A DNA stretch of 64,000 nucleotides from G963667425 sp963667425 [NCBI: bacterium] (GTDB lineage Bacteria > UBP6 > UBA1177): the NCBI GenBank assembly GCA_963667425.1, contig OY763407.1:2418001-2482000 (forward strand), given 5' to 3'. Made by a program: the position numbers and the translations under genes. Shown piece after piece: positions 53,488 through 61,930 of the stretch; positions within the stretch are counted from its first letter, which is position 1, and every line of letters begins with the position of its first letter. The notes below the pieces were generated by a model. It saw only the letters and a list, made by a program, of their open reading frames with translations. It did not search any database and was not told the origin of the DNA.

Positions 53488-55599
53488 ATGAATGTTGCCT
53501 CTTTTTCTTTCCTTTTTGCACTCTTTACAGGCTTTTCATTTAATTTTCATGATTCAAGCGTTGAAGAGGCCCTTTATGATAATGTAGGTTACTACAAAGT
53601 TTTTTCAGAAGAGGAAAAGGAATCTTTCTGTGCATCAGGAGATGAACTGGCTTGTCTTTTTCTTTATGTGGAAAATGAAAAATATACATCTGAAGATGCT
53701 GAAACTGATATAAACAATATCTTTGATGGTCGTAATCGTGAAATAGCTTCATATTTTGCAGTATATAAAAACTGGAAAAATATTCCATCGGAAGAAATAG
53801 CTGAACTAATTGACTCCTCTCCACGTGATCTTGCAAAAGGATTAAAGAAATTTTATCTGAAAAAACTATATCTTGAAGGGAAATATGAACTTTTTGATCA
53901 GAATTATATTTCAATTCGTGATGATGAGCTTTTTCAGATGTATATAAAAATGCTTCTGGAATCAAATCCTGAAAAAGCTTTTGATGTGCTTACACAGCTT
54001 GACTCAGGTTACAGTGACAGCTTTTATATATCATTGATGGAACTTTCCAAAAAGTATTATCCTAAATTAAAAACCGATAAATTAAGAAAAAAATTCAAAA
54101 TATGGGAACTGTATTACAATTTTCTCAGGATAAGATACCGTGTTGTGATAAATCAGAGCAGATCAGCTTTTAATACAAATATCAAATCCTCTTTTGACTG
54201 GCAGGCATCTCTTTTCAGAGCAATGTCGTACACAAGAAGAAGAGAACATTCTGATGCGGTTGACGTTTATAAAAAAATGGGAGAAAAAATAGATAAATTT
54301 GAGCTTTCTCCCGAAAATATATTTAATTTTTATAGATGGTACGGCTATTCGCTTGGAGCGCTTGGTAAAACCTCTGATTCAATGAATAAATATATTGAAG
54401 GCAACCTGTATTTTACAGGCCGAGATGATGATAAAGCATCTCTCTTTCTTTACCATGCTGCCGACATGGCAAGACTTGATAAAAATATAAATAAGGCTGA
54501 TGAGCTTTATACAAAACTTAGGGTTAACTATAGAGAATTTGATAAAATAAGCATTGTCGATTTCCTTCATTTCTGGATAAATTATAAAGATCAGGCATAT
54601 TCAAGAGCTGTAGAAATACTAAATGAAATTCTTGCTGATTCAGATAAAGGCTCATACAACTACAGAAGGGCTAAATACTGGCTGGCAAGGACTTTAGAAA
54701 AAGAAGGAAATGAAGAACAGGAAGAAATAATGCTTAAAGAAATAGTAGAAGAATATCCTGCTTCATTTTATGGTTCTATGGCGGCAAGTAGACTGATTTC
54801 CAAAGGAAAAGAACTGAATATACCTGAAAAACAGGAAGAAGAATCACTTGTTATTAAAAAAAGTTATATTCCTGAAACATATTGGATTTCAGTGCTTTAC
54901 CTTTCTGGGAAAGAAAGTGATGTAAGAAGGTTCATTGTTCTCTTTAAACAGAAAATAATCGATTCAGGTAGTGAATCAGACAAACTTATGATCAGCTATA
55001 TTTCAAAAAAAGCAGGACTTTTAAATCAGGCATCAGATTTTATTAAATCCATTCCACATCTTTCAGAAAATGCAAGACAATACATAAAATTACAGTATCC
55101 GATAAATTTTGAATCTGAAATAGCCTCTCACGGTGATTTTTATAATGTTCCTCCACTATTCGTTTTTTCAATAGCACGTCAGGAGTCACTTTTTAATACA
55201 TCTGCGGTCTCAAGTGCATTTGCAATTGGGCTTCTGCAATTAATGCCAGGAACTGCTCAGATACTTGCAAATCAGGAAAATTACGGAAAAGTTACAACTG
55301 AAAATCTGAAAAAGCCTCTTACAAACATACGCTTTGGTGTTAAATTCTTAGGTTCACTGTTAAATCAGTTTAACAGATCACTTCCTTTAGCTGCTGCAGG
55401 TTATAATGCAGGACCCGGCAGAGTTGTAAAATGGATAAAAAAAGATCCCGATATTGAAATTGATGAATTCATTGAAGATATTCCGGTTTTTCAGACAAGA
55501 AACTATGTTAAGAAAGTTATGAAAAATTACGCTATCTATCACTATCTTTATAAAGGAACTGTATACAGCGGACTGGAGTTCAAGCTTCCTTCAAAATAG
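53488..55599 (+). CDS. Soluble-type lytic murein transglycosylase
   Basis: Cleaves peptidoglycan glycan strands. The 703-residue protein has a signal-peptide-like N-terminus (SFLFALFTGFSFNF), a long helical superhelix (about 40-520) as in Slt70, and a C-terminal SLT domain: SIARQESLFN with catalytic Glu566, AIGLLQLMPGTAQ, NIRFGVKFLGSLL, AAGYNAGPGRVVKWI and TRNYVKKVM. It is about 60 residues longer than E. coli Slt70. Translated with the PP2C gene, suggesting cell-wall turnover tied to that regulator. Its 3' end overlaps the convergent hipA by 9 nt. Confidence 0.93.
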   Translation: MNVASFSFLFALFTGFSFNFHDSSVEEALYDNVGYYKVFSEEEKESFCASGDELACLFLYVENEKYTSEDAETDINNIFDGRNREIASYFAVYKNWKNIPSEEIAELIDSSPRDLAKGLKKFYLKKLYLEGKYELFDQNYISIRDDELFQMYIKMLLESNPEKAFDVLTQLDSGYSDSFYISLMELSKKYYPKLKTDKLRKKFKIWELYYNFLRIRYRVVINQSRSAFNTNIKSSFDWQASLFRAMSYTRRREHSDAVDVYKKMGEKIDKFELSPENIFNFYRWYGYSLGALGKTSDSMNKYIEGNLYFTGRDDDKASLFLYHAADMARLDKNINKADELYTKLRVNYREFDKISIVDFLHFWINYKDQAYSRAVEILNEILADSDKGSYNYRRAKYWLARTLEKEGNEEQEEIMLKEIVEEYPASFYGSMAASRLISKGKELNIPEKQEEESLVIKKSYIPETYWISVLYLSGKESDVRRFIVLFKQKIIDSGSESDKLMISYISKKAGLLNQASDFIKSIPHLSENARQYIKLQYPINFESEIASHGDFYNVPPLFVFSIARQESLFNTSAVSSAFAIGLLQLMPGTAQILANQENYGKVTTENLKKPLTNIRFGVKFLGSLLNQFNRSLPLAAAGYNAGPGRVVKWIKKDPDIEIDEFIEDIPVFQTRNYVKKVMKNYAIYHYLYKGTVYSGLEFKLPSK

Positions 55600-56826
55600 A
55601 TTTTTATTAAAGATTTTTTTGAGTTCAATAGCGGTTGTTTGGGGAATTTCTGCAATTTCTGCAACGTTTTTCCATTTTTCTAAAGCATTTTTAACCTGAT
55701 CAATGATTAAAGATGCTCTTTTATCTGTAATACCGGCTTTTGATGCAACTGCAAAAACATTTTCCTGGGTAATATTTTTTCCTTTACCATTTATAGTCAT
55801 GCTGTGTTCTCCGGCAGGCCCTTCAGAAAAAGTGAGATCATAAGCTGGAGAAACATTCCAGCTCAAATTGCTGTGATCATAAATAAATGAAAAGTTCTTT
55901 ACATGATCATCGCGATTATTTGTAAAAATATTAAACACCATTCTGCGAAACATTTCTTCAACCGCTTGATGATTTTTTGTTAATATTTTCGTAACTTTTA
56001 AGAGGTCATTGTAATCTGCTGTCGGAATTCTAAAATTTGAATGAATGAGATTTCCAAAAGTATGAATATGTAATCTCTGATTATTTTGTTTTCTGTCAAA
56101 TCTTTTAATTCCAAAAAAACATTTAGGTTCTAAACCATCGAAAAGTCTTGTTTCAGGCAGATTAATTCCAGCTTTTACAGCAAGCATAGAGTAGGCAAAT
56201 TCAATTTTTGCACTGTGGACAGAATCTTCTTTTGAATTAAATTTAATAAGCCAATGTTCAAAATCAGAAGGTAAAGAGTCTTCTCCTGAAATAAGAATTC
56301 CAGTTTTTAGATTAAATCCTGTAACTATTTTTGGCCTTGCTCCTCCAGGACTTCCTCCTGCCTTTAAAAGTAATGGAAGAATTTCTTTTTCACTGCCGCT
56401 TATTATTTCGTTAGCATTTTCAGAAAGTTGTTGAAGATTTAGAATAGAATCATAATTTTTTTCTTCTTCAGAAGGAGGAAAGTATGTTAAAGATCCCATT
56501 GTTTTTGATCCAAGATAGGCAAGCTTTTCCAGAGGATTAAGATTTGAAAAAAAATGTCCCTGCTTTCTGAAATAACGATCTAACAGTAAAAGTCCCCATC
56601 CATCCGGCAAAGAATCATCAAATAATCCCCAAATAGGACCAAAATCAAAATCTTTGTGTTCAAAAGTTCCCTCTTTAAGAGGAAGAAAAAAAGGTGAAAG
56701 CTCAAAACCTGTTTTAATAAAATCTTTATCATATTCAAAATATATCTTTGAATTGACTTCTATAAGCTTTCCAAGACTAAAAAAATTAGAATTATCAGTC
56801 ATAAATCTTACTTCGAGCTTTTTCAT
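55591..56826 (-). CDS. HipA-family serine/threonine kinase toxin
   Basis: Toxin kinase of a type II toxin-antitoxin system; E. coli HipA phosphorylates glutamyl-tRNA synthetase. The 411-residue product has the N-terminal subdomain (FLPLKEGTFEHKDFDFG, LPDGWGLLLLDRYF), the Gly-rich loop GGSPGGARPK, LIKFNS, FGIKRFDRK, the catalytic NNRDDHVKNFSF and the metal-binding PAYDLTFS. All kinase residues look intact. Its ATG shares one base with the hipB stop (TAATG). The target here is not known. The 3' end overlaps the convergent transglycosylase gene. Confidence 0.92.
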   Translation of the reverse strand: MKKLEVRFMTDNSNFFSLGKLIEVNSKIYFEYDKDFIKTGFELSPFFLPLKEGTFEHKDFDFGPIWGLFDDSLPDGWGLLLLDRYFRKQGHFFSNLNPLEKLAYLGSKTMGSLTYFPPSEEEKNYDSILNLQQLSENANEIISGSEKEILPLLLKAGGSPGGARPKIVTGFNLKTGILISGEDSLPSDFEHWLIKFNSKEDSVHSAKIEFAYSMLAVKAGINLPETRLFDGLEPKCFFGIKRFDRKQNNQRLHIHTFGNLIHSNFRIPTADYNDLLKVTKILTKNHQAVEEMFRRMVFNIFTNNRDDHVKNFSFIYDHSNLSWNVSPAYDLTFSEGPAGEHSMTINGKGKNITQENVFAVASKAGITDKRASLIIDQVKNALEKWKNVAEIAEIPQTTAIELKKIFNKNLF

Positions 56827-57137
56827 TACTTCTTTCCTCTTTTTGGGATTTTTGACTCATATCTTTCTTCAATTTCAGCAATAGTATTTGCCTCAGGCAA
56901 GTTAAAGAGTGATTCAAAATTTGGAAGTTCATCAAGTACAAAAGCAATTTTAAGCATGCTTAATAAAGATATGCTTCCAGTTGTTTCAAAGTGCTTTATG
57001 GTACTTTCAGGAACACCAGACATGCTGGATAATGTTTTTCTGGTATATCTTTTAAAAAGGCGCAGTTTTTTACATTTTTCAGCAATAAAAAAGCTCATTT
57101 CTTCTGGTGTTTTTTTATCCACTTCAGGTTTTAACAT
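56826..57137 (-). CDS. HipB-like HTH antitoxin
   Basis: A 103-residue protein with an Xre-type helix-turn-helix (about 28-75: TRKTLSSMSGVPESTIKHFE, then LSMLKIAFVLDELP) and a Lys-rich tail after NTIAEIEERYESK. It should neutralise the HipA kinase and repress the operon. GAGG lies 5 nt before the ATG. It is upstream of and coupled to hipA, the standard order. Operator-like repeats lie 25-86 bp upstream. Confidence 0.9.
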   Translation of the reverse strand: MLKPEVDKKTPEEMSFFIAEKCKKLRLFKRYTRKTLSSMSGVPESTIKHFETTGSISLLSMLKIAFVLDELPNFESLFNLPEANTIAEIEERYESKIPKRGKK

Positions 57138-57160
57138 ATAGCCTCATTTTTTAAAATCTA

Positions 57161-57223
57161 TAGACAATATTTTATCTTTTAATCTAATTAAATCAACTTA
57201 ATAGGTAATATTTTATCTATTAA
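57161..57223. promoter_or_regulatory. Two HipB-type operators
   Basis: Near-identical 22-bp sites occur 41 bp apart: 57161-57182 and 57202-57223. Each contains AG(A/G)(C/T)AATATTTTATCT, an imperfect palindrome (AGRTAA-N4-TTATCT). The first covers the -10 of the hipB promoter, so HipB binding would block it. The recognition sequence differs from the E. coli one. Repeats are seen; binding is inference. Confidence 0.65.
57169..57196 (-). promoter_or_regulatory. Promoter of hipBA
   Basis: On the minus strand TTGATT (57191-57196), 16 bp, TAAAAT (57169-57174), 31 bp before the hipB ATG. Overlaps the proximal operator. Confidence 0.6.
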
Positions 57224-57231
57224 GTTGATTT
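57190..57231. repeat. Perfect 15-bp inverted repeat upstream of hipB
   Basis: AAATCAACTTAATAG (57190-57204) and CTATTAAGTTGATTT (57217-57231) are exact inverted copies around a 12-bp loop that holds the core of the distal operator. It could be an extended binding site, a bidirectional terminator or a cruciform; the long perfect arms favour a protein site or mobile-element trace. Confidence 0.9.
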
Positions 57232-57322
57232 CTTTGTGGTTGTTGGATAATAACAAATTAACTTAATTCATAAATTTCTGCCTGTTTGCGAGCTAAAAAA
57301 ATCAATTTTTGTAAGAATTTAC

Positions 57323-57351
57323 TTGATTTGTTAGATTTCTCTAAATATATT
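57323..57351 (+). promoter_or_regulatory. Promoter of the DUF454-ABC-TonB receptor operon
   Basis: TTGATT (57323-57328), 17 bp, TATATT (57346-57351), 30 bp before the ATG at 57382. I see no clear Fur-box palindrome over it. Confidence 0.65.
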
Positions 57352-57381
57352 AGCTCTGCTAATTTGCTTGGGCTGAGGCTT

Positions 57382-57786
57382 ATGAAAGTAAAAAAGACAA
57401 TTTTTCTAATTTTAGGTTTTATATCTCTTGTTACAGGTTCTATTGGTGTTGTGCTGCCTCTGCTTCCAACAGTTCCTTTTTTACTTTTAAGTGCATGGTT
57501 TTTTGCCAACTCTTCTGAGAAATTTCATAAGTGGCTTTTAAATCACAGAGTTTTTGGTGAATATATCAAAAACTACAAATATAAAAAGGGTATGCTTTTA
57601 ACTCATAAAATAAGGACTCTCATTCTTCTTTGGGTCGGAATTGGTTTCAGTCTCTATATGATGAGAAATATGCCGGAAGAAAAATTTATTTGGGTTATTA
57701 TTTTTCTTTTGATTGTCCTTATTGGTGTAACTATTCATATTTTAATGCTTAATACGGTAAAAAATGATAAACAGAAACCTTCTTAA
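57382..57786 (+). CDS. DUF454 (YbaN family) inner-membrane protein
   Basis: A 134-residue membrane protein. The ATG at 57382 (MKVKKTIFLILG) has TGAGG 4-5 nt upstream. Hydrophobic segments cover about 5-40 (two helices around LPLLPTVPFLLLSAWFFANS, the family motif), and two more near 75-110. The SSEKFHKWLLNHRVFGEYIKN stretch is typical. The family has no settled function, though it often adjoins heme or transporter genes. It overlaps the next gene by 23 nt and heads the operon. Confidence 0.88.
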   Translation: MKVKKTIFLILGFISLVTGSIGVVLPLLPTVPFLLLSAWFFANSSEKFHKWLLNHRVFGEYIKNYKYKKGMLLTHKIRTLILLWVGIGFSLYMMRNMPEEKFIWVIIFLLIVLIGVTIHILMLNTVKNDKQKPS

Positions 57787-59500
57787 ATATCTCAAACTTG
57801 TAAAAAAAGAGACTCTGCTGGCTATTTTGATGAAATATACTCTCTTTTTTACAAATATTCTTTTTATTCTGGCAATATCCAATGCAGTAAAAGAGGTTTT
57901 TCTCTCTTCAAATTTTTCAGCATCTACAATTCTTCTTTTTTTACTAGAAATAATAATTCTGGTAATCATAAGATTTTTTGTGAAAAGATTTGCTGCTGTA
58001 AACAGTTTTAATACTGCTGTTAAAGTTCAGAATAAGTTACGGGATGATATTTACAGCAAGCTTTCTGAGCTTGGAATTGAATATATTGAAAAAAGAGGAA
58101 CATCTTCGCTTACAACGCTTGCTGCAGAAGGTGTAGAGCAGCTTGAAGTCTATTTTTCAAAATATATTCCGCAACTGTTTTATGCGTTATCTGTTCCTTT
58201 TCTTCTTCTTTTAATAATAGGAAATATTGAAATAAAAGCTGCTCTTTTAATGTTCTGCATGGTTCCACTCATTCCTCTTTCAATAGTCTTTTTTATGAAA
58301 AAAGCCAAAAAAACAATGGGAATGTTCTGGAACAGTTATGAAAATATGTCAGAACAGTTTCTTGATTCTATTCAGGGACTTACAACGCTAAAACTTTTTA
58401 ACAGAGATAAAGCTAAATCTTTAGAACTTAAAGAAAAAAGTGAAAATTTTAGACGTAAAACAATGAAAGTTCTCTCTTTACAGTTAAGTTCTATTTTTAT
58501 AATGGATTTCTTCTCACTTATAGGTGCCGCATTAGGAATTATTGTAGCATTGATAAGTTTTTCAAATAATGAAATTTCAATAATGCAGACAGTTTTTATA
58601 CTGCTTCTTGCCTCTGAATTTTTTCTGCCAATGAGGCTTCTTGGAGCATTGTTTCATGCAGGAATGAATGGTGTTGCGGCTTCAGATAATATTTTTAAGT
58701 TCTTAAATGAAAAAAGCAATGTAAAAAACAGTAGTAAAAACAAGATAGAAAATTTTTCCATCTTAAATTTCAAAAATGTAAACTTTTCTTATGATGGAAA
58801 GCGTGAAGTGTTAAAAAACATAACCTTTTCTGTAAACAAAGGTGAAAAAGTTGCTGTGATTGGTAAATCCGGTTCCGGCAAATCAACCTTGATTTCTCTG
58901 CTTCTTCGTTTTTTTGATGTTTCTGAAGGGAAAATAGAGCTAAATGGAGGAGATATTAAAGAAATTGAATTAACTTCTCTTAGAAATCTTTTTGCAACAG
59001 TATCTCAAAAGACATATCTTTTTAATGACACAATAAAAAATAATCTGTTAATTGCTAAACCTGAAGCAAATGAAGATGAATGTTTTGATGCACTTAAAAT
59101 GGCAGGGTTTTCCAATTTTGTTAAATCTCTTCCTGAAGTTCTTGAGCATAATGTCGGAGAATGGGGAAACCTGCTTTCAGGTGGACAAAAACAGAGAATA
59201 GCTCTAGCAAGAGCCGTTCTTAAACAAAGTGATATTTATCTTTTTGATGAAGCAACATCAAATGTTGATGCTGATAATGAAGAAGAAATATGGGACAGAA
59301 TTTTTGATATTTCTAAAGATCAAACTGCACTGATAATATCTCATAGGTTAAGTGTTGCTCGAAAATGTGACAAAATCATAGTGCTTGATAATGGAAAGAT
59401 CAAAGAGCAGGGAACTCATAACGAACTGATAGGGAACAGATCTCTTTATTACAAAATGCATAGTGAACAATCTCTGCTTGAGAAGGGATTTACAAAATGA
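57764..59500 (+). CDS. Exporter-fold ABC half-transporter (CydD-like)
   Basis: A 578-residue protein with six membrane helices (residues 1-300) and a nucleotide-binding domain: Walker A GKSGSGKST at 367-375, Q-loop VSQKTYLFNDTIK, signature LSGGQKQR, Walker B IYLFDEATS and H-loop SHR. The stretch AAEGVEQLEVYFSKYIPQLF resembles CydD. It pairs with the next gene as a heterodimer. CydDC exports thiols, but exporter-fold pairs such as YbtPQ and IrtAB import iron-siderophores; the TonB receptor in this operon favours the second role. Overlaps both neighbours. Confidence 0.9.
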   Translation: MINRNLLKYLKLVKKETLLAILMKYTLFFTNILFILAISNAVKEVFLSSNFSASTILLFLLEIIILVIIRFFVKRFAAVNSFNTAVKVQNKLRDDIYSKLSELGIEYIEKRGTSSLTTLAAEGVEQLEVYFSKYIPQLFYALSVPFLLLLIIGNIEIKAALLMFCMVPLIPLSIVFFMKKAKKTMGMFWNSYENMSEQFLDSIQGLTTLKLFNRDKAKSLELKEKSENFRRKTMKVLSLQLSSIFIMDFFSLIGAALGIIVALISFSNNEISIMQTVFILLLASEFFLPMRLLGALFHAGMNGVAASDNIFKFLNEKSNVKNSSKNKIENFSILNFKNVNFSYDGKREVLKNITFSVNKGEKVAVIGKSGSGKSTLISLLLRFFDVSEGKIELNGGDIKEIELTSLRNLFATVSQKTYLFNDTIKNNLLIAKPEANEDECFDALKMAGFSNFVKSLPEVLEHNVGEWGNLLSGGQKQRIALARAVLKQSDIYLFDEATSNVDADNEEEIWDRIFDISKDQTALIISHRLSVARKCDKIIVLDNGKIKEQGTHNELIGNRSLYYKMHSEQSLLEKGFTK

Positions 59501-61173
59501 ATAATATGAAAACATTAAAAACAGCATTGAGACTACTTAAATTTGTAAAACCTTTTTTGCCTGAAATGATCTTTTCCATATTAAATGGAGTTTTTGGACA
59601 CATTACAGCAGTCTGCGTAATGAGTTTTTCTGCACTTTTGCTGTGTAATATAACAGGTATGGAAACCTTTTTCAGCAGAAATATCATTATTTTATTTATA
59701 GTTATTTCAGCCTTAATAAGGGGAATATCACACTATTTTGAGCAATATTCAGGTCATGATGTTGCTTTCAGACTTTTAGCTAAAATCAGAAGCAGTTTAT
59801 TTGATTCTCTGCGAGATCTTGCTCCTGCAAAAATGGTCGATAAAAGAAGCGGAGACATAGTGACTTCTCTTATGGGTGATATAGAGATCATAGAGGTTTT
59901 TTTTGCACATACAATTGCCCCTGTTACAATAACAGCTTTAATGTTTATTATTTTAAATCTCTTTTTCTTTGCTATTCATCCGGTTTTTTCTATTGTCGCA
60001 TCAATAGGTTATCTTTCTGTTGCTGTTCTTATTCCAATTTTAAATTATAGATTTGTTAAAGTTGAGGGGAAAAATTACAGAAACAACCTTTCAGATTTAA
60101 ATTCGTCTTTAATAGATACACTTCAGGGATTAAAAGAGCTTATTCTTTTTGACAGATTTAATTCCAGAATAAAGAAAAACAGAGCAAAAACTTCTGCAAT
60201 GCAAAACGCAGCAAAAGATATTCGTAAAAATGAAGGTTTGATAGACTCTTTTACTGATGGTTCCATAATTTTGTCAAATGCTCTGCTTTTGATAGTTGGA
60301 ATCTTTCTATTTTCCAACGGGTTAATTAGTAAATATGAATTTATAATAGTTTTAATAACTTATATGAGTTCTTTTGCTCCTTTTATTGTCATTCCTTTTT
60401 TATCAAACACACTTTCAAATACATTTGCTGCCGCTGAAAGAATTTTTTCTCTTGAAGACGAAGAAAATCCTTCTCCGGAAATTGCTGACTCTATGATCTT
60501 AAAAGAATCAGATGAAAAAGATATTTCAGTAAACAATGTGAATTTTGGCTATAAAAAAGAGTTTCTTCTTCAAAATGTCAGCATTAACATAAAAAAAGGA
60601 GAAAAAATAGCTATACAAGGTGAAAGTGGTTCGGGTAAAACTACTATATTAAGATTGCTTTTAAGATTTTGGGATGTTACAGGCGGAGAAATAAAAATAG
60701 GAAGTGAAAATGTAAAAAATATAAACCTGGAATCTTTAAGAAACAACATTTCCATGCTCTCTCAGGAAACATACATCTTTAATAAAACTATCTCTGAAAA
60801 CATAGCTTTAGGAAAAGCTGATGCAACTATTGAAGATATAAAAAATGCTGCGGAAAAAGCAGGAATTAATCAATTTATAGAGAGTCTGCCCAATAAATAT
60901 GAAACTTTGGCTGGAGCTTTAGGTGACAAAATGAGTGGAGGAGAACGACAGCGAATTGGAATTGCCAGAATAATTCTTAGAAACAGTGATATAGTTCTTT
61001 TTGATGAAATGACATCCAATCTTGATATTCTTAATGAGCAGTTAATACTAAAAACCATAAATAAAACAATGGAAGATAAAACCATTATAACTGTGACACA
61101 TCGAGAAAGTGTTGCAACCCATTTCGATAAGATATTTTTTATAAATAAAGGAAAACTGGAGCAAAAAAAATGA
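59497..61173 (+). CDS. Exporter-fold ABC half-transporter (CydC-like)
   Basis: A 558-residue partner of the preceding half-transporter. Membrane domain at residues 1-310, then Walker A GESGSGKTT at 375-383, LSQETYIFNKTISENIALG, signature MSGGERQRIGIAR, and Walker B IVLFDEMTSNLD with an intact Glu and H-loop THRES, so both ATP sites of the dimer appear active. GHDVAFRLLAKIRSSLFDSL and SGDIVTSLMGDIE are like CydC. The ATG overlaps the preceding stop (ATGA) and its stop overlaps the next ATG (ATGA). Confidence 0.9.
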   Translation: MNNMKTLKTALRLLKFVKPFLPEMIFSILNGVFGHITAVCVMSFSALLLCNITGMETFFSRNIIILFIVISALIRGISHYFEQYSGHDVAFRLLAKIRSSLFDSLRDLAPAKMVDKRSGDIVTSLMGDIEIIEVFFAHTIAPVTITALMFIILNLFFFAIHPVFSIVASIGYLSVAVLIPILNYRFVKVEGKNYRNNLSDLNSSLIDTLQGLKELILFDRFNSRIKKNRAKTSAMQNAAKDIRKNEGLIDSFTDGSIILSNALLLIVGIFLFSNGLISKYEFIIVLITYMSSFAPFIVIPFLSNTLSNTFAAAERIFSLEDEENPSPEIADSMILKESDEKDISVNNVNFGYKKEFLLQNVSINIKKGEKIAIQGESGSGKTTILRLLLRFWDVTGGEIKIGSENVKNINLESLRNNISMLSQETYIFNKTISENIALGKADATIEDIKNAAEKAGINQFIESLPNKYETLAGALGDKMSGGERQRIGIARIILRNSDIVLFDEMTSNLDILNEQLILKTINKTMEDKTIITVTHRESVATHFDKIFFINKGKLEQKK

Positions 61174-61925
61174 AAAGATCTTTTTATTCTTTTTTAATTC
61201 TTTTTCTGTTTCTGTCATTTACATCATGCTCAAATGAAAGCAGTGATAAAAATAGTGAAGAAGAAACAGATTTTACTTGTGCAGGAACAAGCTGTAAAAC
61301 AAATGCTGACTGCACATGTTCTACAGACTTCTGTATGCCTGAAGAAATGGCAGGAATGCCTACTTATGGTCCTATTAACGCCCTTCACTGCACAAAACTT
61401 AACTGTGATGTTGCAGATAATTCAACCTGTCCTGAAGGTTATGAGTGCTGGCCTCTTTCAATGGGAAAAGATTACTTTCCTGAAGAAACTGAAAGTCTTT
61501 GCATAAAAATGCCTGAAGAAACAGAAGATGAAGATAATTTGACAGATGATATTGATATTGTTCAGAAAGATGATGAATCAGTTCATGATGATGATGTTTT
61601 AGATAGTGATGGAGATGAAATTGTAAATGTGGATGATGATATATCTGCTCTAAATGATGAAGATAGTCAAATTATTGATGATGAACCACTTAATGATTCA
61701 GATGTAAATGAAAGTGAATGGCCTTCATGCTATGATGACTCCTGTGAAAGCAGTGATGAATGCTGTGATGGTACAAGCTGTCTTCCTTCCGCAATGTCAT
61801 TTATGTTTGGAGAGACAAACTACTGCGTAATTAAAGGCTGCACAGAAGGAGATGCATCCAGTTGTCCAGCAGAACATGAGTGTAAAGGTGGAATGGGGCT
61901 TACATATTGTGTAAAAGCTGAGTGA
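61170..61925 (+). CDS. Two-module Cys-rich lipoprotein with acidic linker
   Basis: A 251-residue lipoprotein; lipobox SFTSC (Cys20). Two Cys modules (about 37-112 and 187-251) share the spacing C-x4-C, DC, FC or SC, C-x3-CD or GC, CP-x-(G/E)-(Y/H)-EC, and a final C, the same as the lipoprotein at 33399. Between them lies an extremely acidic linker (about 115-185, mostly Asp/Glu/Ser). It is translationally coupled to the ABC pair and lies 5 nt before the TonB receptor, so it may be the receptor's surface or periplasmic partner. No known family. Confidence 0.85.
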   Translation: MKRSFYSFLILFLFLSFTSCSNESSDKNSEEETDFTCAGTSCKTNADCTCSTDFCMPEEMAGMPTYGPINALHCTKLNCDVADNSTCPEGYECWPLSMGKDYFPEETESLCIKMPEETEDEDNLTDDIDIVQKDDESVHDDDVLDSDGDEIVNVDDDISALNDEDSQIIDDEPLNDSDVNESEWPSCYDDSCESSDECCDGTSCLPSAMSFMFGETNYCVIKGCTEGDASSCPAEHECKGGMGLTYCVKAE

Positions 61926-61930
61926 CAGAA

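Noticed and set aside
55591-57231. hipBA as part of a larger mobile island
   Set aside because: No integrase, transposase or attachment repeat is seen around it; the flanks are ordinary genes.
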